This document shows positions 34,283-45,599 of a stretch of 64,000 nt of DNA, one piece after another. Each line of letters opens with the position of its first letter. The first letter of the stretch is position 1. The translations under genes and the position numbers were made by a program. The notes under the pieces are model-generated. The model was not told the origin of the DNA, did not search any database, and was given only the letters and a program-made list of their open reading frames with translations. This DNA is from Mariannaea sp. PMI_226 (lineage: Eukaryota > Ascomycota > Sordariomycetes > Hypocreales > Nectriaceae): positions 62,001 to 126,000 of the forward strand of contig JANFOG010000002.1 in the NCBI GenBank assembly GCA_024336345.1, written 5' to 3'.

Positions 34283-36069
34283 TCATGTACGAGCTGGCGC
34301 TTCTTCAACCTCTAGAATGCCTGTGCCATCCTCCTTATTGACCTGTGCAGCAGTTCTTTCAATGGCCCTCCCAAACTCCGACTTTGTATATTTGACTTTG
34401 AATGCCCAGATAGACTCATTTTTGAAGACATCATCCATTTCTTCGAGGCTTTTACCGCACGATTCTTGAAAGAGTAAAAAGACATGAACCAGTGCGACAC
34501 AACAGAGACTACCAAAGATAATGTGCACCTGTTAAAGTCAAGTGTCAGTTCATTGAAATAACGTTGCGTTGGATTCTAGAGCCGATGTAAAAATTGCCAC
34601 ATACCTTCCACTGAATTGTTTGGAAACCAATGGGCGACCAGAACGTCAGAGAAAAATTCATCGCCCAGTTGAAGACCGTTGCCAAGGACACTGCCTTACT
34701 GCGGATGTAGAGAGGGATGATCTCAGCCGGGTAAACCCATCCAACGGGCCTGTTCATATTCCTTTTAGTTCTTGGTCGTGATCTGTTGTAATAAAGTGCA
34801 CTTACCCCCAGGTGACAGAATATGTGGCAATAAACAGGTAGCTGCAAGCGATGACCGCTTTGCTCGCCTTCTCGTTACTCACAAACCAAGTCACAGTCTT
34901 GACTCCATTTACTCCTTCGGGAACAGCATAGCCGTATCTTCCCATTAATCCAGCTTCTAGAAATAGCCAAAAGGCCATTCCGGCACTTCCATACATCATC
35001 ACCTTGCGTCGCGGCCATTTGTCCATCCAGAGCAGTGCTGGGACAGTCATCACCACGGCAATGACATATTGGACACTCGCAGCAACGAGAGTAAAGTTAC
35101 CTGACAGACCGGCCATCTGAAAGATGTATACGATATAATAGAACATGGCGTTGGTTCCAGAATACTGAGACCAAACGTGAGAGAAGATGGCGGAGGTGAC
35201 TCGGATGATATTCTGACGTTTGAACAACTCACTCCAAGATAGGGTCTTCGATTGTCGCTCAATCTCAATTCTCCTTCGAATTTCGCTGACTTCGGTAAGA
35301 ACCAGAGGGCTCTGCTTGTCGCCTTTGGCATGTAAAGTAGCGAGGATGTCGATGGCCTCATCCCAACGATCCTGGCTGGCGAGCCAACGGGGAGATCTGG
35401 GAATGAAAGGAATCGCTGCAAATAAGATCAAACCCGGTATCATCTGAACCCCCCATGGAATGCGAAAAGAGGCAGGCGATTTGATGTATGAAGTACCAAA
35501 GGTTAAAAAGTACATGATCAGAATGCCCCAAGTGATCATCCACTGTTGGAGCGAAATGAGTCGGCCACGGTTTTGTGGGGTACTGAGTTCAGCGATGAGG
35601 ATGGGGCCTTGGGAGGTGAGTATGCCCACAGCAAAACCATTGACGATTCGGGCCACGATGAGGTGGGCAATGTTTTGAACTGAGCACATGAGAGCAGAGC
35701 CGATAACCCAGATGATGGAGGCTATGAAAAGAGAATCTCGGCGGCCAAAGCGGTCACCGGTCCATGAGGAGAAGAGCGCTCCAAGAAGGGAACCGCCAGC
35801 CATAGAAGCAGTGATCCCGCCTTGCTTGACGGAACCTGGGTTGTGAAAGTACTCTTTGTACTGATTCAATCCGTTAGCATTCGTTGTCGCAAATAAAATA
35901 GAAACGCTGCTGTAACTACCTGTTGAGTGCCAATAATTGCAGACATGCTCGAGACATCAAAGCCCTGGAGCAAGCCCCCAATGGTACAAAGCCCGGCCGC
36001 AAGATAGACATTGTTGATGCGATATTTGTGGATGGAATTCATCATGACCGGTTTAGCTGGGTGTTCCAC
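34283..36069 (-). CDS. MFS sugar-porter transporter (4 exons)
   Basis: Minus-strand exons: 36069-35920, 35860-34806, 34749-34605, 34528-34283; 531 residues. Introns are 59, 56 and 76 nt with consistent phase. The protein shows the sugar-porter signatures: GDRFGRRDS after the second span, PRSPRWLASQDRWDEA at the central loop, SQYSGTNAMFYYI in span 7, and WGPVGWVYPAEIIPLYIR before span 11, ending with ESCGKSLEEMDDVF. About twelve membrane spans are expected, at the plasma membrane. Family members carry hexoses, disaccharides, polyols or quinate by proton symport; the substrate cannot be fixed from sequence. It is divergent from the double-zinc-cluster regulator, with a 978-bp shared promoter region, which suggests joint control. 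Confidence 0.9.
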
Positions 36070-37047
36070 AGATAAACTGCATTGGAGATCTGGGGAAACC
36101 CCAATCGATCATTGATATGAGCCGGGTTGATATAGAATCTGGGATTTCATCTAACAATCCTTGACGAGGAATTCTTCAAGGCGGGATCCGAATTCATTTA
36201 GCCGACTTCCGAAGATGGCCCCATCCGCATGATAGCTTCACCTGAACACAAAATTTTACTGGATCTTGTCGCATCCCCATGGGGTCCCCGCCCTCCTTTC
36301 ACTCTGATGAGCTCTCTCCAGTCTCATTTCCCATAAATTTCCGAGGGTAGTCAGGTTCTTTGAGTTTGGCAATCCAAACAAGCGAGGACATGCATGTGCC
36401 ATGATCTGTTCAGCTGCATCGGGACCCCCACGGATCTCGCTTAAGGCCTCCATGTGAGGCTTCGGGGCTAGAGAGTCTACAAGATAGTCGCCACAGGGGC
36501 CATTAGTATTATTTAGCACACCTCAACGAAGTGGCAAGGAGGCCCGCATACCTTTTTTTTTTTTTTTCCCTCCTTGGTAATGCGAATAATGGCACTTGCT
36601 CAAGGAATGACTAACATGAAACAAGAATTTAATGTACATAGGAAGGCCAGCCAATGGTTCATAACGTCCATCAACCCAAACTAAGCAGAGCATAATTTGT
36701 TGTTATCACTTGATGCAAATGGCGGCTTATGCGCCACTTCTAGAACTTTAGTCGCTCAGGGCTAGTAATGATCCTATTATCCTGTACTCTGATTTCCTGC
36801 CAGAGGTACAGTGGGTGCTTTGCGGGTTCAGGCATCTCGCACACTGAAAATGTGCCTCCATGGAATGGTACGGCGAGTCATTCGTTTTGTTAGTGCTGTC
36901 GAAGGGTCAGCGACTTGAACAAATTCTAGTCCTGCTAAAATCTTGCACGTGACGAAAGTTGAGATCATCCCTAGCAAAGGTGAAGCGACTTCCGAGACCC
37001 TACGCCGCGATCCGCCACCTCGATGTTGGTTACCGGGAGGACTCGCC
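36070..37047. promoter_or_regulatory. shared divergent promoter of transporter and regulator
   Basis: 978 bp between two divergently transcribed genes, so it must contain both promoters. It includes a run of 15 T at 36553-36567. I could not assign specific operator sites; CGG/CCG half-sites occur but no clearly spaced pair stood out. Confidence 0.45.
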
Positions 37048-39804
37048 ATGATTGAAACAAACAACGACCAACGTGCAAACGCACGCACCGTACCATGCTC
37101 GTCTCCACGATCTGGGAAGCGGCGAACTCGATCAGGTAGGCACGTCCAAACGATGCTGGTGAGACTGGCTGAGCGAACAAGTAACAGGATGCGCCATCTG
37201 CCGTCGAAGAAAGATCAAGTGTGATGAACGAAGTGGCGGCTGCGTTGCTTGCGAGCGACTCCAGTTAGACTGTCCTGGCTATGGCGTCAACGCACTTCCT
37301 GTTTCTGAACTACTGAACCCCTCAGCAGACGTAACCAAAGCAGGCATCAAGAGACGCCGCGTATGGCAGTCCTGCGAGGCATGCCGTCGATCCAAAGCTC
37401 GTTGTTCCAGCGGACGTCCGCCGTGCGCACGCTGCGAGAAACGAGGACTGGCCTGTTCTTATCCTGAAAGCAATCGCTCCGTGGTAAGCGTTGCCACCGA
37501 TCCGAATTCATCGTCTACTATGGGAACAGAACTCGAATCCACGTTGCCAGTTCGTACCAACATGAGCCCGATCCCATTGGAGGCAATAGCATGGTATGTA
37601 TAGCCTCCCACATGGGAACATCGTTCCTGACTAGGCCCAGGCTCTATTCTGACCATTTACCCGACAACAACCATATACGCGAGTTAGTTGAAGAATACTT
37701 CGCTATTTTCCATCCCCTCCGCTGCTTCAACTTCTTGCACAAACCGACATTCATAGAAAGTCTTGAAAACGGGTCAGCGCATGATAGAGGCCACGCGCTA
37801 CTGCATGCCGTATGCTCACTTGGGGCTAAGTAGGCCTCTCACCAGAATAAGAAGGGCGATTTGTGTATTTTCCTAACAAAACCTTAGATCATACGCTTTG
37901 CGGCATGCTTTGAAATCAGGGATACTGTCTCCAAAATGGATCCTAACTGCAGGCAACAAGTGGGCAGACTTTGCACTGCGACAGGTCTTACAGGAGTTAA
38001 ACACAATCTCGGTCGAGAACCTCATGGTGAGGTCTAAAGTAACCCAGAGCAGGCTAGAATCTAACTCTATTAGGCGGCAATTCTCTTGCAAGACCACCAG
38101 ATCCGACTTGGCAAATACTCAACAGCCTTCATGTTAACTGGGTTCACCACCCGGATGGCACAAGCTCTTCAGATAAATCTAGAATATTCTAGTGATATTC
38201 TGTGCCTTGACAGCACAAAACTACCCAATGCCTCTTCAAAGGAATCTCGAAGACGCTTGATGTGGGCTTGTTACGTCACTGATGCATCAGTAGGCAGTGG
38301 GGTTGACCAGCTGACGCTGCTGGATGAGGCAGATATCAAAATTCAGCTTCCTTGCGATGAGCGACAGTTTGTGCTACAAGTACCTTGTATAACAGAATTA
38401 CTCAAATGCGGAGAATTTCTCAGTTTTATTCCTCAACATGCCATCCCGGCCACTCCCTCCGCGAGCATGGGATTACAAGCATATTATATCCGCCTCATTT
38501 CAATCAGGAAGAGAATTTTGCGGTAAGTTCGTTCTACTTTCCGTCCCTTTGCCCCAATAACGCCCTCTTTGCTCTCATTTATTTGTCTCTTGATAGCGTA
38601 TTTATTGATCCATGCAGATATGTGAAGCAGCTCGGTTCAGCCCAGTTGCCCTGGCTGCCGGGGTCTGAATTCAACGTTCTGAAGAACTTATGTACAGAAT
38701 GGCAAACCTCACTGCCGCCAAATCTTCAGTATTCCACTGCAACTCTCTACATTCGATCCGAGACAGGCGAATTGGGTGCCCTTTGTCTGTTACATGGCAC
38801 GTATCACGAAACAATGATCGATCTCTATCGCATTTTTGTACCCGCGCTGTACAAGCTGCGGTCAACATTCGAGTTCCCATCCGACCAACAAGATTATCTA
38901 GCTCGCCGACAAAGAGAATTGTACGAACACGCCAGGTGTATTGCGAATATCGCGATGGAGGCTATGAATCGTCAAGGTCCGTCGGCTCTCGCCGACTTCT
39001 GGTGGCCAAGTATCACATACGATTCATGTCGCCACATGGTTTATTATGTCACACAGGTACAACCCGCACAAAACGATCTGATATCAGACGCGACCTCGCT
39101 GTTATCTAGCAATATAGAAGCCCTTGGAATGCTGCGACAGTTGTGCGCGATGGCGGAGCCGCTGGTACGTCTATGGTCTTTCTGTGTGTGAAATAAATTC
39201 TGATATTATCAGTATACAACGGCTGGCAAGATGCTTTGGAAGCTGAATGTCACTGACAATAACCATAATATTGGGCCAGAAGATCCCACAGAATCAGATG
39301 AAACATGCAGGTTTGTAATTTGCTACACCCATTCTCTAAGCATATCTCAACAGCTTGATTTGTAGTAGTACTGCTCCTGGAACCCCGACACAGGCTACAC
39401 CCGATTATGTGCTGCATCCGCTTTCCATCTATAGAATGGCCCGTAAATCGATTCCAGAAAAACACGCACCTGAGAAAACGACCTCGACGCCGACAGCAAT
39501 TCACAACTCAAGTCCAACGGGTATGTCGCTGCCAAATGGGCAAACTCCTTCCCCGGGGCACGGGTTTACTGCCGATTGGTCGACAACCGCAACAGAAACC
39601 GTCTTGCCACCTCCCCCTATTGAGGATAATGTCACATCTCATAGATCTTGGGTGGAGGATGAGATTCAACTACAATGTCCATCGGAGATGACAAGTTTCT
39701 GGGAGCCTGCGGCTACGGTTGAAAGCGGCCTTTATAATACCGGACTTCCGCCCTGGCTCACAGACTTTCAACAAGACCAATTTTGGCTCGGACAAGAGGG
39801 TTGA
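37048..39804 (+). CDS. Zn2Cys6 transcription factor with two tandem zinc clusters (8 exons)
   Basis: Exons: 37048-37135, 37182-37593, 37635-37829, 37888-38026, 38074-38522, 38618-39164, 39213-39310, 39354-39804; 792 residues. Two complete Zn2Cys6 motifs share one exon. The first has cysteines at 33, 36, 43, 50, 53 and 60; the second at 94, 97, 104, 111, 114 and 121; both follow C-x2-C-x6-C-x6-C-x2-C-x6-C. The rest matches the fungal-specific transcription factor domain (EEYFAIFHPLRCFNFLHKPTF, then RLGKYSTAFMLTGFTTRMAQAL, then RRRLMWACYVTD). The tail is Pro/Ser/Thr-rich. The intron at 37594-37634 is only 41 nt, and the last acceptor may instead be 12 nt downstream, in the same frame. A likely regulator of the divergent transporter and perhaps of the sulfatase and aromatic genes nearby. 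Confidence 0.85.
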
Positions 39805-40508
39805 TCAAAAGAAGTATAAAGCCATTTCGATTTGAATAGATACGTTGGAATACGAAGTATTCTTGCAGTATGCAATGCTAGAAAGTGTCTCAAGGCACAA
39901 GTCCCATGTTAGGAACTCTGTAGGATATCGTGACGGGATGGTTGCAGGAGAGCTTCAGTCTAAAGCTGCGCTCAGTACCAGTCACGATTATTGGCCGTCG
40001 AAGACACATACTTGGTAATGCACACAAGGTATTGCCTTGAAAACTCAGAAACACCTTATTAATACCAGACTCAAGCATCTCAAGCGCCCCACGTACCGTG
40101 CTCCTTCACTGTGGGGGGGCCGGATTGAATATTTGGGACAATCTGGCTAGAGCATACATGACTCTTTACAACTAGAAGTCCTGCAGAGCAATAAGAATAG
40201 AAGCAGCGTGGTTGGGTTAATCTGCTTGTCAAGTTCGCATATTGCCCTTGCCGAATCTGGAGATTGCCCAGGATCAGACCAGGGGTCCACTTCGGAACCC
40301 GTTACGAGATCCGTGGGCGCCTTCTGACGGCGGCGGATAGATCCATTCTATCTCTTCCCCGGTGCTGCGACGCATCGCGGAAGTCGCTTGCTATCTTTCA
40401 TTTTACTTCTGTCCCTTGGCATTATTTAATTCACAAGGACGGTTCCTGTTAGTTCACCAACTTTGCATTTTACTAGGATACAACTGCAGTCGAAACACTG
40501 CGGCGGGA
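39805..40508. other. intergenic, 3' of regulator and promoter of sulfatase
   Basis: No separate gene seen. The frame of the sulfatase stays open upstream to an ATG at 40362, which would add a 49-residue hydrophobic leader; see the sulfatase entry. Confidence 0.45.
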
Positions 40509-41999
40509 ATGACGACAATGAAGCCCAAAAAGAACATTCTGCTGATGATAGCAGACGACCTCGGCCGTGACATATCGTGTTACGATCCAGAATCGCCTGC
40601 AAAGACTCCTCATTTGAGCTCATTGGCTCAAGATGGCACACGCTTCACTCACGGCTTTACTTCCACGGCCTCGTGCTCACCTTCGCGCACCGTCATCTAC
40701 ACAGGCCTGCATACACATACCAACGGCAATTATGGACTTGCATGCACATGGAGTGCCTTCGGCACCTTCCCTCACATTGACACCGCGCCCAAGATCTTCA
40801 AAAGCTTGGGATATGCCACAGGAATCGTAGGCAAGGTTCACGTGGGCCCCGCAGATGTCTATCCGTGGGAAGTCCGAGAGGAGAGCGGAAGCCGTGATGT
40901 TGCGTGGGTAGCCGACCGTGCTGAGGCATTCATTGCGGATGCGCAGAGATCCGACAAGCCCTTTTTCTTGACAGTTGGCTATGTCGACCCTCATCGCAAT
41001 ATGGCAGAACGAGGAGGCTTTGGAAATAAGGATTCTGGCTACGACTCACGAATCAAAGACAAGAAATATGACCCTCAAGAGATTGCCGTTCCAGCCTTTT
41101 TGAGTGATTTGCCAGAGGTTCGAACAGAACTTGCAGAATACTGCCGGAGTATCAACCGTTTGGACCAAGGCATTGGCCTCATTATGGAGAAGTTGAAGTT
41201 GCGAGGTGTCGCCGATGATACCCTTGTTTTCTTCATGTCTGACAATGGGCCCCCCTTTGTGAACTCAAAAACAACCCTCTATGATGCTGGCATTCACCTC
41301 CCTCTCATTATCCGTCAACCGGGGGTGTCTGGCGTGATAAATCCCAACCTCGTCTCGTGGGTTGATATACTACCCACTATGCTTGACTGGGCCGGACATG
41401 CAGAACTCAATAATCCGAGCTTCAGCGCCAGACGTGGACGGTCTCTGCTTCCGATAATGTCCCAAAGCGAGCGACTTCCGGCTTGGACAAGGGTCTTCGG
41501 CTCACACACGTTCCACGAGATCTCGAACTTTTGGCCGACACGCTTTGTGCGGACCGACCGATTCAAGTACCATCGAAACGTGGCCTGGAAGCTAGATTTC
41601 CCATTCGCAGCTGACCTATATGCGTCTCTTTCTTGGGACGGGATGCGCAACTCTGCGGCACAGAATGGCGGTACTGCAATGGTTGGTCCTCGCAAGTTGA
41701 AGGACTTTATCAGACGCCCTCCAGAGGAACTTTACGATCTGGAAAATGATCCAAATGAAGTAAATAATATTGTCAATGATCCAAATTTTATTGAAGTGGT
41801 TCAGGCAATGAGGGCGGATCTCGAAAAGTGGCAGGCAGACACATCTGATCCGTTCTTGTGGCGCGATGGGATCAGCATGCTCCTCATGAAGCCTTATGTA
41901 AGAGATGAAGGCTTGCGGGTGCCAGACCGTTGGGACTTTGATGTGGACTCGCCCGAAAACACCGAAGGAAAGATGTTGACATTCGAGACAAAGACTTAG
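40509..41999 (+). CDS. sulfatase, heparan N-sulfatase (SGSH)-like
   Basis: From the ATG at 40509 the protein is 496 residues, intronless. NILLMIADDLG (Asp16 and Asp17, metal ligands) opens the fold. CSPSR at 56-60 is the sulfatase signature, whose Cys must be converted to formylglycine for activity. GKVHVGPADVYPW and FFMSDNGPPF give further active-site residues. The order and spacing resemble N-sulfoglucosamine sulfohydrolases more than choline sulfatases or classical arylsulfatases, but the substrate should not be assumed. An upstream in-frame ATG at 40362 would add a hydrophobic, signal-anchor-like stretch; I prefer 40509 because the family motif starts right after it, with MTTMKPKKN as a usual short leader. 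Lies downstream of the double-zinc regulator, on the same strand. Confidence 0.88.
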   Translation: MTTMKPKKNILLMIADDLGRDISCYDPESPAKTPHLSSLAQDGTRFTHGFTSTASCSPSRTVIYTGLHTHTNGNYGLACTWSAFGTFPHIDTAPKIFKSLGYATGIVGKVHVGPADVYPWEVREESGSRDVAWVADRAEAFIADAQRSDKPFFLTVGYVDPHRNMAERGGFGNKDSGYDSRIKDKKYDPQEIAVPAFLSDLPEVRTELAEYCRSINRLDQGIGLIMEKLKLRGVADDTLVFFMSDNGPPFVNSKTTLYDAGIHLPLIIRQPGVSGVINPNLVSWVDILPTMLDWAGHAELNNPSFSARRGRSLLPIMSQSERLPAWTRVFGSHTFHEISNFWPTRFVRTDRFKYHRNVAWKLDFPFAADLYASLSWDGMRNSAAQNGGTAMVGPRKLKDFIRRPPEELYDLENDPNEVNNIVNDPNFIEVVQAMRADLEKWQADTSDPFLWRDGISMLLMKPYVRDEGLRVPDRWDFDVDSPENTEGKMLTFETKT

Positions 42000-42998
42000 T
42001 TGTTGGGGACTCAGGTAGCTTGTACGGATGATGTGAAAAGAAGTGGACGGTTTCCCGACAATTAGTAAAACAGTTAAATCACGTTGCTCCAAACAATGTT
42101 CCAAAGTACATCTATTACCATCATGAATTTTGTAGTTTTACACACCAGAAGAGGCAAATACTGAGACTTGGTGTACCACAAAATTTATGGTAAACACAAG
42201 TCACACGTAGGACTTTTCTAGCTACGCATATTGTTATGGCGTTGTCAACTAATCAATTCTGTATCCCTCATCGCGTATCAAATTTAGGAAAAATGAATAT
42301 GCTCTATGGACACCAGATATAGCCCACCTGCCAGCCTAAACACTCACTTTGTCACCCTATGGGACTTGCTTGCTATACTGTCGTGCCATATGATGAACAT
42401 ATAATGGCGGAGAATAAGCCCTATTTTTATGCATCTATCCAAGATGAATTATCTTGGGTGATGAATGAGGAGATCTTGGCACTGGAGGGAGGTATCACTC
42501 AACCGCGCTGTATGGTCAAGGAGCAGGTGATATAGGGTAGCCTGTAGTTGTTGTAAGCAGTGGTGTCACGGGGCGCCTGACGCGATGAGATGCAGTGATA
42601 GTATTGATAGAGAACACAAGAGTATTCATACAGCTAATTTACTAGCTGTTATTCCCCAGCGTTCCCTTAGTCTCCTTTCCGTTGAACGGGCAACGGGCTT
42701 TTCCTCTAGGGTGGGCTCCGCCCGACACATGTGCGTTCAACAGTTGTGGTCAAAAGTAAAATCTACCAAGGTGCCGAAAGCCTGCAGCTGTCGCTAGAAG
42801 ATAGCGTCTGCTGCCTATCCTAGTGAATGACGTGAATTCTTTATGAAGCCAGGGGGTTTTATCTCGGAAATAGTCCCTCGTATCCCCACCGGGCTGACTC
42901 TGAAGGATTGCCTAGCTGAGTCGTATACATACCATGGCTGACCCTAGAACTTGGACAGAATTTAGTTGATCCGAATGCATTAATATAAGATATAACTA
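42000..42998. other. intergenic, no gene recognised
   Basis: About 1 kb between the sulfatase stop and the left inverted repeat of Tc1 element A. Only short chance frames (for example 42585-42797 plus). Confidence 0.45.
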
Positions 42999-44386
42999 CA
43001 GTAACAGGACAAAAGTCTCCGTACACCCCCCCACATCCACCATCACCACATTCATCACCACCAACTTCAAAGCATAACCACACAATCAAATAAGAAGCAA
43101 ATTTGAAAATAAATACATGTCTAGATAGCCCTAATTCTGGTGTTTAATATTTGGTATACCAACCTCGCGCGCGACGAATAGCAAGTAAGCAGCACTCCAT
43201 AAAGTCTATTAGCCTCAAAATCTTCCTCTAGTCTAAGGCTGCTTATATAGCTTTAATATATTGCGCTAATTCTTCTTTATCTACCTTATTGTTTTTTAGG
43301 CGCTTTAAATAAGGATAATCCTTATATAATTTAGCCTTTAATATTCTCTAGATATATTTTATAGGATTTAAATTAAATAAAAAAGATAGTTAGTTAATAG
43401 GGATAAATTAATAGGCTATTAGCTATCTTTAAATCCTCCTAGCTCTATAAATAGGGGCATTATCCTATTAAAATGGCCTAAGGGTATTAAATAAAGGCAG
43501 AAGACCTTCCTTAAGAGCTTTTTTATATAATTAAGCTAAATATCCCTTATAATAGGATCTTATATTTCTAATTATAAAAATAATTAGGGTCCTTCCTATC
43601 TTCCATATAGCTATCTAGAATATTAAGGAAAATTTAGCTTTAATATAAATATTCTTATTAATAAAGTCCTTATAATATTTTTCTTTAGGTATTTAAAAAT
43701 CCTAACTATTAGGGTTATTTAATTATAATTATATAAAAGTCTTATTTAAAAAGATTGTCTAAAATATATTAATCTATCTTTTAGATTAAACTTTAAGGAG
43801 GTCTACTTCAATCAATTTTCTAACTCTTAAAATCCAAAAATGCACAAATTATAGCCTAGCCTTTACTATTTCTTTTATAATATTTAATCTCTTTATAAAC
43901 CTTTATTTATATACCTAATGCTATTATATAATCCAATGGATAATATATATATCCATTTTAATATCAAATTTATATTTAAATATATCTTAAGTAATTTTTT
44001 AATTCTTTTTGGCTAATTAAATAATATATTGATTTTCTAAATGTATAAAATTATTGGGCCGATTAGGCTATTTTTGATCTTTTAATATATAATATTTAAA
44101 GAAATATTATTTTATATATTAAATTAATAAATAGGTTATATTAAATTGGGCTATAATGGCATATAGGCTTAAGCTATTATCTAATTTGGCTAAAATGGCC
44201 GCCCTAACTTTTAGAGAAAATTTATAATTGTATTAATAATTAATGCTTATTTTAGTGCCAAAATGGCGTTCTTGTGATATTATAGGCGCATATTATGGTG
44301 GTTAGAAAAGAAGGGTGCATTTAGAGACGCGATGGTGTTTTGACGCGCCAAGTGGGGGGTGTATGGAGACTTTTGTCCTATTACTG
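42999..44386 (-). mobile_element. Tc1-type DNA transposon copy A, RIP-damaged
   Basis: 1388 bp, bounded by inverted repeats that start CAGTAACAGGAC at the left and the complement of CAGTAATAGGAC at the right, and flanked by TA on both sides (42997-42998 and 44387-44388), the Tc1/mariner target duplication. The transposase frame lies on the minus strand, is extremely AT-rich and full of stops, but traces such as DNAPIYRA are readable. It is a near-copy of element B in the opposite orientation. Many Gln and Trp codons have become TAG or TAA, the pattern of C-to-T changes expected from repeat-induced point mutation. Non-autonomous and inactive. Confidence 0.88.
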
Positions 44387-44407
44387 TACGTAGTATTGAC
44401 ATAAATG

Positions 44408-45448
44408 CTATTTAGGAACAAGGATTCCGTTCACGATATGCATTCCCTCGATTCCTTGCTTCTCCATTGCTTCCTTGGCCTTTTCATGGCGAAGCTCATT
44501 CACTTCGTCGTCTCCCACTAGGACAAAGTCGTATCTCATCAACCTTGTCGAGGGAGAGACACCATGCTTCTCGGCTAGACCAGTTACCTCGGAGACCAGG
44601 CCTAAATCCACAACCAACGACTCTTTGACGCCAAAGACCACGTCTGATCTTTCATAGGGATCGCCTCGGAGGTAGAGTGCCCTTTATCAGTGGTTGTAAG
44701 TGAAATTGGGCTGACAAGGGAGGAGGCGGCATACGTACGTGGTGAGCTTATCATAGCCAGGTTTATCAAACATGAAATGGAAGTGACTCGGGCGGTAAGG
44801 ATGGCGATCCAGTACCCCTAGTAGGCGGCCAACCGGCCCATCACTAGGAATGGGGTATGCGACCGGAACAGTGGCACTGAAGAAGAAGTTTCCCTGCTCG
44901 TCACTCTCAACAACGGCACGACCATCGGGGCCCTCGCGGTCTGCATGCTGGACATCATAGAAGCCTTTTGAATCTGCCTCCCAGACGTCGATCTTAACGC
45001 CCGGGATTGGCATTCCATTTGTGTCTTTGACGGAGCACACCACCAGCATTGGCTCTCCATCGGGGTCATGAGAAATGAGTGCTCCGTTTGGTGCATGTTC
45101 CGCTTCATGCGTATGAAACGGCCCCAGAACAGTGCCTTCAGTGGACGCTGGGGGCTTCGGGTGGTCAATGGAGTCTACGAGGAGGGACAAACCCAGGACA
45201 TCAGACAGGAGAATAAATTCCTGTCTGACGTCCGTGCAGGTTTGCCCTACTTCGGTCAAGAATTTTATCGCAGTTTCCCATTCACCTGTCGTTAGCCTTG
45301 TTTCGCGAGCATAGTCGTGGATGTGAGTGACCAGTTTCTCCAGAAGAAATCGCATGCGCGGGTCGCTGCATTTGCTATTGATCGCGTGGACATTTTCAGT
45401 AATATTGTCGATTGTTAGATCTTTGAGTGGGCGTGAATTGCTGCTCAT
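44408..45448 (-). CDS. intradiol ring-cleavage dioxygenase, hydroxyquinol 1,2-dioxygenase type (2 exons)
   Basis: Minus-strand exons 45448-44739 and 44681-44408 with a 57-nt intron; 327 residues. The N-terminal helical domain is followed by the catalytic beta-sandwich: GPFH, then GFYDVQ (Tyr164), then HPYRPSHFHF with Tyr218, His222 and His224. These are the four Fe(III) ligands of intradiol enzymes. The exon junction falls in the conserved KLTTALYLRGDPY run. Such enzymes cleave catechol or hydroxyquinol between the hydroxyls; with a maleylacetate reductase next door, hydroxyquinol to maleylacetate is the likeliest reaction. The cytosolic form fits the lack of a signal peptide. The stop codon ends only 21 bp from transposon A, and the start is 151 bp from transposon B, so little native promoter is left. 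Confidence 0.92.
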
Positions 45449-45599
45449 TTTGAGTTTACTGTTCTTTCTTGAAGTGTTGATTGGAATATCCCAATGATTG
45501 TAGAACCAGATCCTAAGTTGATATACCCTAGCACGATATTATGGATCGACGTTGATGGATATGCTTCATAATCTCTTCGCAATTCTTAGTCAGTTCATA
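45449..45599. promoter_or_regulatory. residual promoter of the dioxygenase
   Basis: 151 bp separate the dioxygenase start from the inverted repeat of Tc1 element B. Any more distant control elements now lie beyond the transposon. No specific operator recognised. Confidence 0.4.
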
